From an uncultured Dehalococcoidia bacterium (GTDB lineage: Bacteria; Chloroflexota; Dehalococcoidia; Tepidiformales; Tepidiformaceae): a stretch of 13,558 bases of DNA. The stretch is from assembly GCA_937864275.1 (NCBI GenBank), contig CALMIW010000347.1, positions 1 through 13,558 of the forward strand. Direction: 5' to 3'. The notes under the pieces are model-generated. The model saw nothing but the letters and a program-made list of their open reading frames with translations, had not been told where the DNA came from and did not search any database. The position numbers were made by a program, and so were the translations under genes. How positions within the stretch are numbered: the stretch's first letter is position 1; every line of letters starts with the position of its first letter. This document shows positions 12,397 through 13,558 of the stretch, in pieces.

Positions 12397-13558
12397 CAGC
12401 GGCGACGGCGCCACGGAGATCGCCGGCGCGGCCGCCGAAGCGGTCCTTCGTCCGGCGCACCTCGAAGGACTGCGGGAGCTGGTGCGACGGCGCGACGGCC
12501 TGACGCTCGTCCCTCGCGGCGGCGGTACCCAAATGGCACTCGGAGCCCCTCCCGCGGGCCGGTTCGCGGTCGTCGATATCGCGGAGGCGCTCGGCGGAGA
12601 GGTGGAGCACGCCGCGGAGGACCTCACCGCCGTCGTTCCGGCAGGGGTGACCCTGGGCAGACTGGCGGAGTTGCTCGGCCGTTCGGGTCAGATGCTGCCA
12701 ATTGACCCTCCGAACGCCGAATCGGCGACGATCGGCGGCGCGGTGGCGGTCGGCATCAGCGGGCCGCTTCGCACGAGGTACGGCCTGCCGCGAGACATGG
12801 TGCTGGGGATGACGGTGCTCCGGGCGGACGGCGAACTGGTGAAGGCGGGCGGCCGTGTGGTGAAGAACGTGACGGGTTACGACTTGATGCGCGCCTGGTG
12901 CGGTTCGCTCGGGACGCTCGGGATCATCACGGAAGTCGCGGTGCGCGTTTTGCCGAAGCCAGCAACGCGCGAGTTCGTGTGTGAAGTGCGGGACGCGGCC
13001 AGCGGTTGCGCCATTGTGGACAAGCTTCTCTCGGCGGACATCCGGCCGGAGGTCGCCGACCTCATCGGCGAGACGGGGCGATGGCACCTGCTCCTCCGGG
13101 TCACCGAGCCCGCACTGGGACCGACGAGGGTAGCCCTCGGTGGCCGGACGCTGGTAGAGACGGCCGGCGACGAGTACCTGACGGCCCGCGACGCGGGTTT
13201 CCGCGAACGGGACGTACTTTCCGTGAGGGTCGCGGCACTCCCGAGCGACGTCGTTGGCCTGGCGGAACAGACCGCTGCGTTCCGCCCGACCACGATGGTC
13301 GTGCGCCCGGCGGCAGGTTCCATTCGCGCGGCGTGGAACGCACCGGAGGCTCCCAGCGCCAGGGAGGTCGATGGACTGGCTCACCGGCTTCGGGCCGCCC
13401 TCAAATCGAGCGGCGGCTCGGCGGTGGTGGAGCGGATGCGCGACCACTTTCGCGACGTGGTGGACCCGTGGGGCGAGCCGCCGGCCGCGTTCGACCTGAT
13501 GAAGAAGATGAAAGCGACCTATGACCCGGGCAACCGCTTCAACCGCGGGAGGTTCGTG
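12389..13558 (+). CDS. glcE: GlcE-type FAD-binding subunit (runs off the window)
   Basis: The frame from the ATG at 12389 is open for 390 codons to the window edge, with no stop. Features are PRGGGTQMALG (43-53, FAD loop), DPPNAESATIGGAVAVG (106-122) and KNVTGYDLMRAWCGSLGTLGIITE (159-182, covering the second FAD motif). The C-terminal MKKMKATYDPGNRFNRGRF, the usual ending of GlcE, suggests that only a few residues are missing. GlcE resembles the FAD domain of GlcD and works with GlcD and the Fe-S protein GlcF. The ATG lies in the last codons of glcD (8-base overlap), implying translational coupling. The third subunit, glcF, would be expected directly downstream, outside this window. Confidence 0.9.
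   Translation, partial: MSDSGDGATEIAGAAAEAVLRPAHLEGLRELVRRRDGLTLVPRGGGTQMALGAPPAGRFAVVDIAEALGGEVEHAAEDLTAVVPAGVTLGRLAELLGRSGQMLPIDPPNAESATIGGAVAVGISGPLRTRYGLPRDMVLGMTVLRADGELVKAGGRVVKNVTGYDLMRAWCGSLGTLGIITEVAVRVLPKPATREFVCEVRDAASGCAIVDKLLSADIRPEVADLIGETGRWHLLLRVTEPALGPTRVALGGRTLVETAGDEYLTARDAGFRERDVLSVRVAALPSDVVGLAEQTAAFRPTTMVVRPAAGSIRAAWNAPEAPSAREVDGLAHRLRAALKSSGGSAVVERMRDHFRDVVDPWGEPPAAFDLMKKMKATYDPGNRFNRGRFV

Noticed and set aside
10585..12627. A 680-codon open frame on the minus strand across fur, glcD and glcE
   Set aside because: It crosses three real genes, is rich in Arg, His and Pro, and shows no family motif. It is explained by the strong third-position GC bias.
1..13558. A mobile element, CRISPR array, tRNA/rRNA gene or defence system in the window
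   Set aside because: I found no transposase or integrase frames, regularly spaced repeats, cloverleaf-like sequences or phage-type genes, and base composition looks even throughout.

Overview
This is a GC-rich, gene-dense chromosomal segment whose centre is a complete SUF iron-sulfur cluster assembly operon on the + strand. The organism is probably a high-GC bacterium of the Chloroflexota (Dehalococcoidia-like); an actinobacterium is the main alternative. Pointers are the GC-rich third codon positions, a SufR-SufCBD-Rieske-SufS-SufU-SufT set with SufU rather than SufE, leaderless-looking starts, and a Thr-Pro linker (PTATPTRTPTT) of the kind common in exported Chloroflexota proteins. This taxonomic call is inference from style, not from a marker gene.

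Layout. Positions 1-596 (+) hold the C-terminal part of a YihY/BrkB-family membrane protein. It converges on a two-gene minus-strand unit: a PadR-family regulator (2035-1481) whose stop overlaps the start of an alpha/beta hydrolase (1484-636). A 147-bp divergent promoter region (2036-2182) separates padR from the SUF operon. The operon reads sufR (2183), sufC (2835), sufB (3601), sufD (5148), a Rieske ferredoxin (6356), sufS (6731), sufU (7954) and sufT (8405-8731). Most junctions are tight: the sufD/Rieske pair overlaps by 4 nt, sufS/sufU share 1 nt, and the sufR/sufC, sufC/sufB and sufU/sufT gaps are 10-16 nt. The one large gap inside the scaffold genes, sufB to sufD (143 nt), has a strong hairpin around the sufB stop and a second hairpin just before the sufD ribosome site.

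A minus-strand gene for a multi-zinc-ribbon protein (9462-8812) converges on the operon. Divergent from it is a membrane protein with a LuxR-type helix-turn-helix (9538-10464). Next come a Fur-family regulator (10515-10964) and the glycolate/D-lactate-type oxidase subunits glcD (10948-12396) and glcE (12389 to the window end, still open), joined by overlaps.

How it works together. SufS takes sulfur from cysteine and passes it to SufU. SufB/C/D build the cluster with ATP hydrolysis by SufC. SufT probably helps maturation or transfer, and SufR probably senses clusters through three C-terminal cysteines and controls the operon. The Rieske protein may be an electron carrier or a client. The Fur-family protein adds a metal-dependent regulator, apparently co-transcribed with an FAD-dependent 2-hydroxyacid oxidase whose usual partner GlcF is an Fe-S protein; glcF would be expected just beyond the window. 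I saw no tRNA, rRNA, CRISPR array, insertion sequence or phage gene. No stretch longer than 150 bases lacks a gene. The window looks like core chromosome; the less familiar parts are the two intergenic regulatory regions, the zinc-ribbon protein and the HTH-membrane protein.
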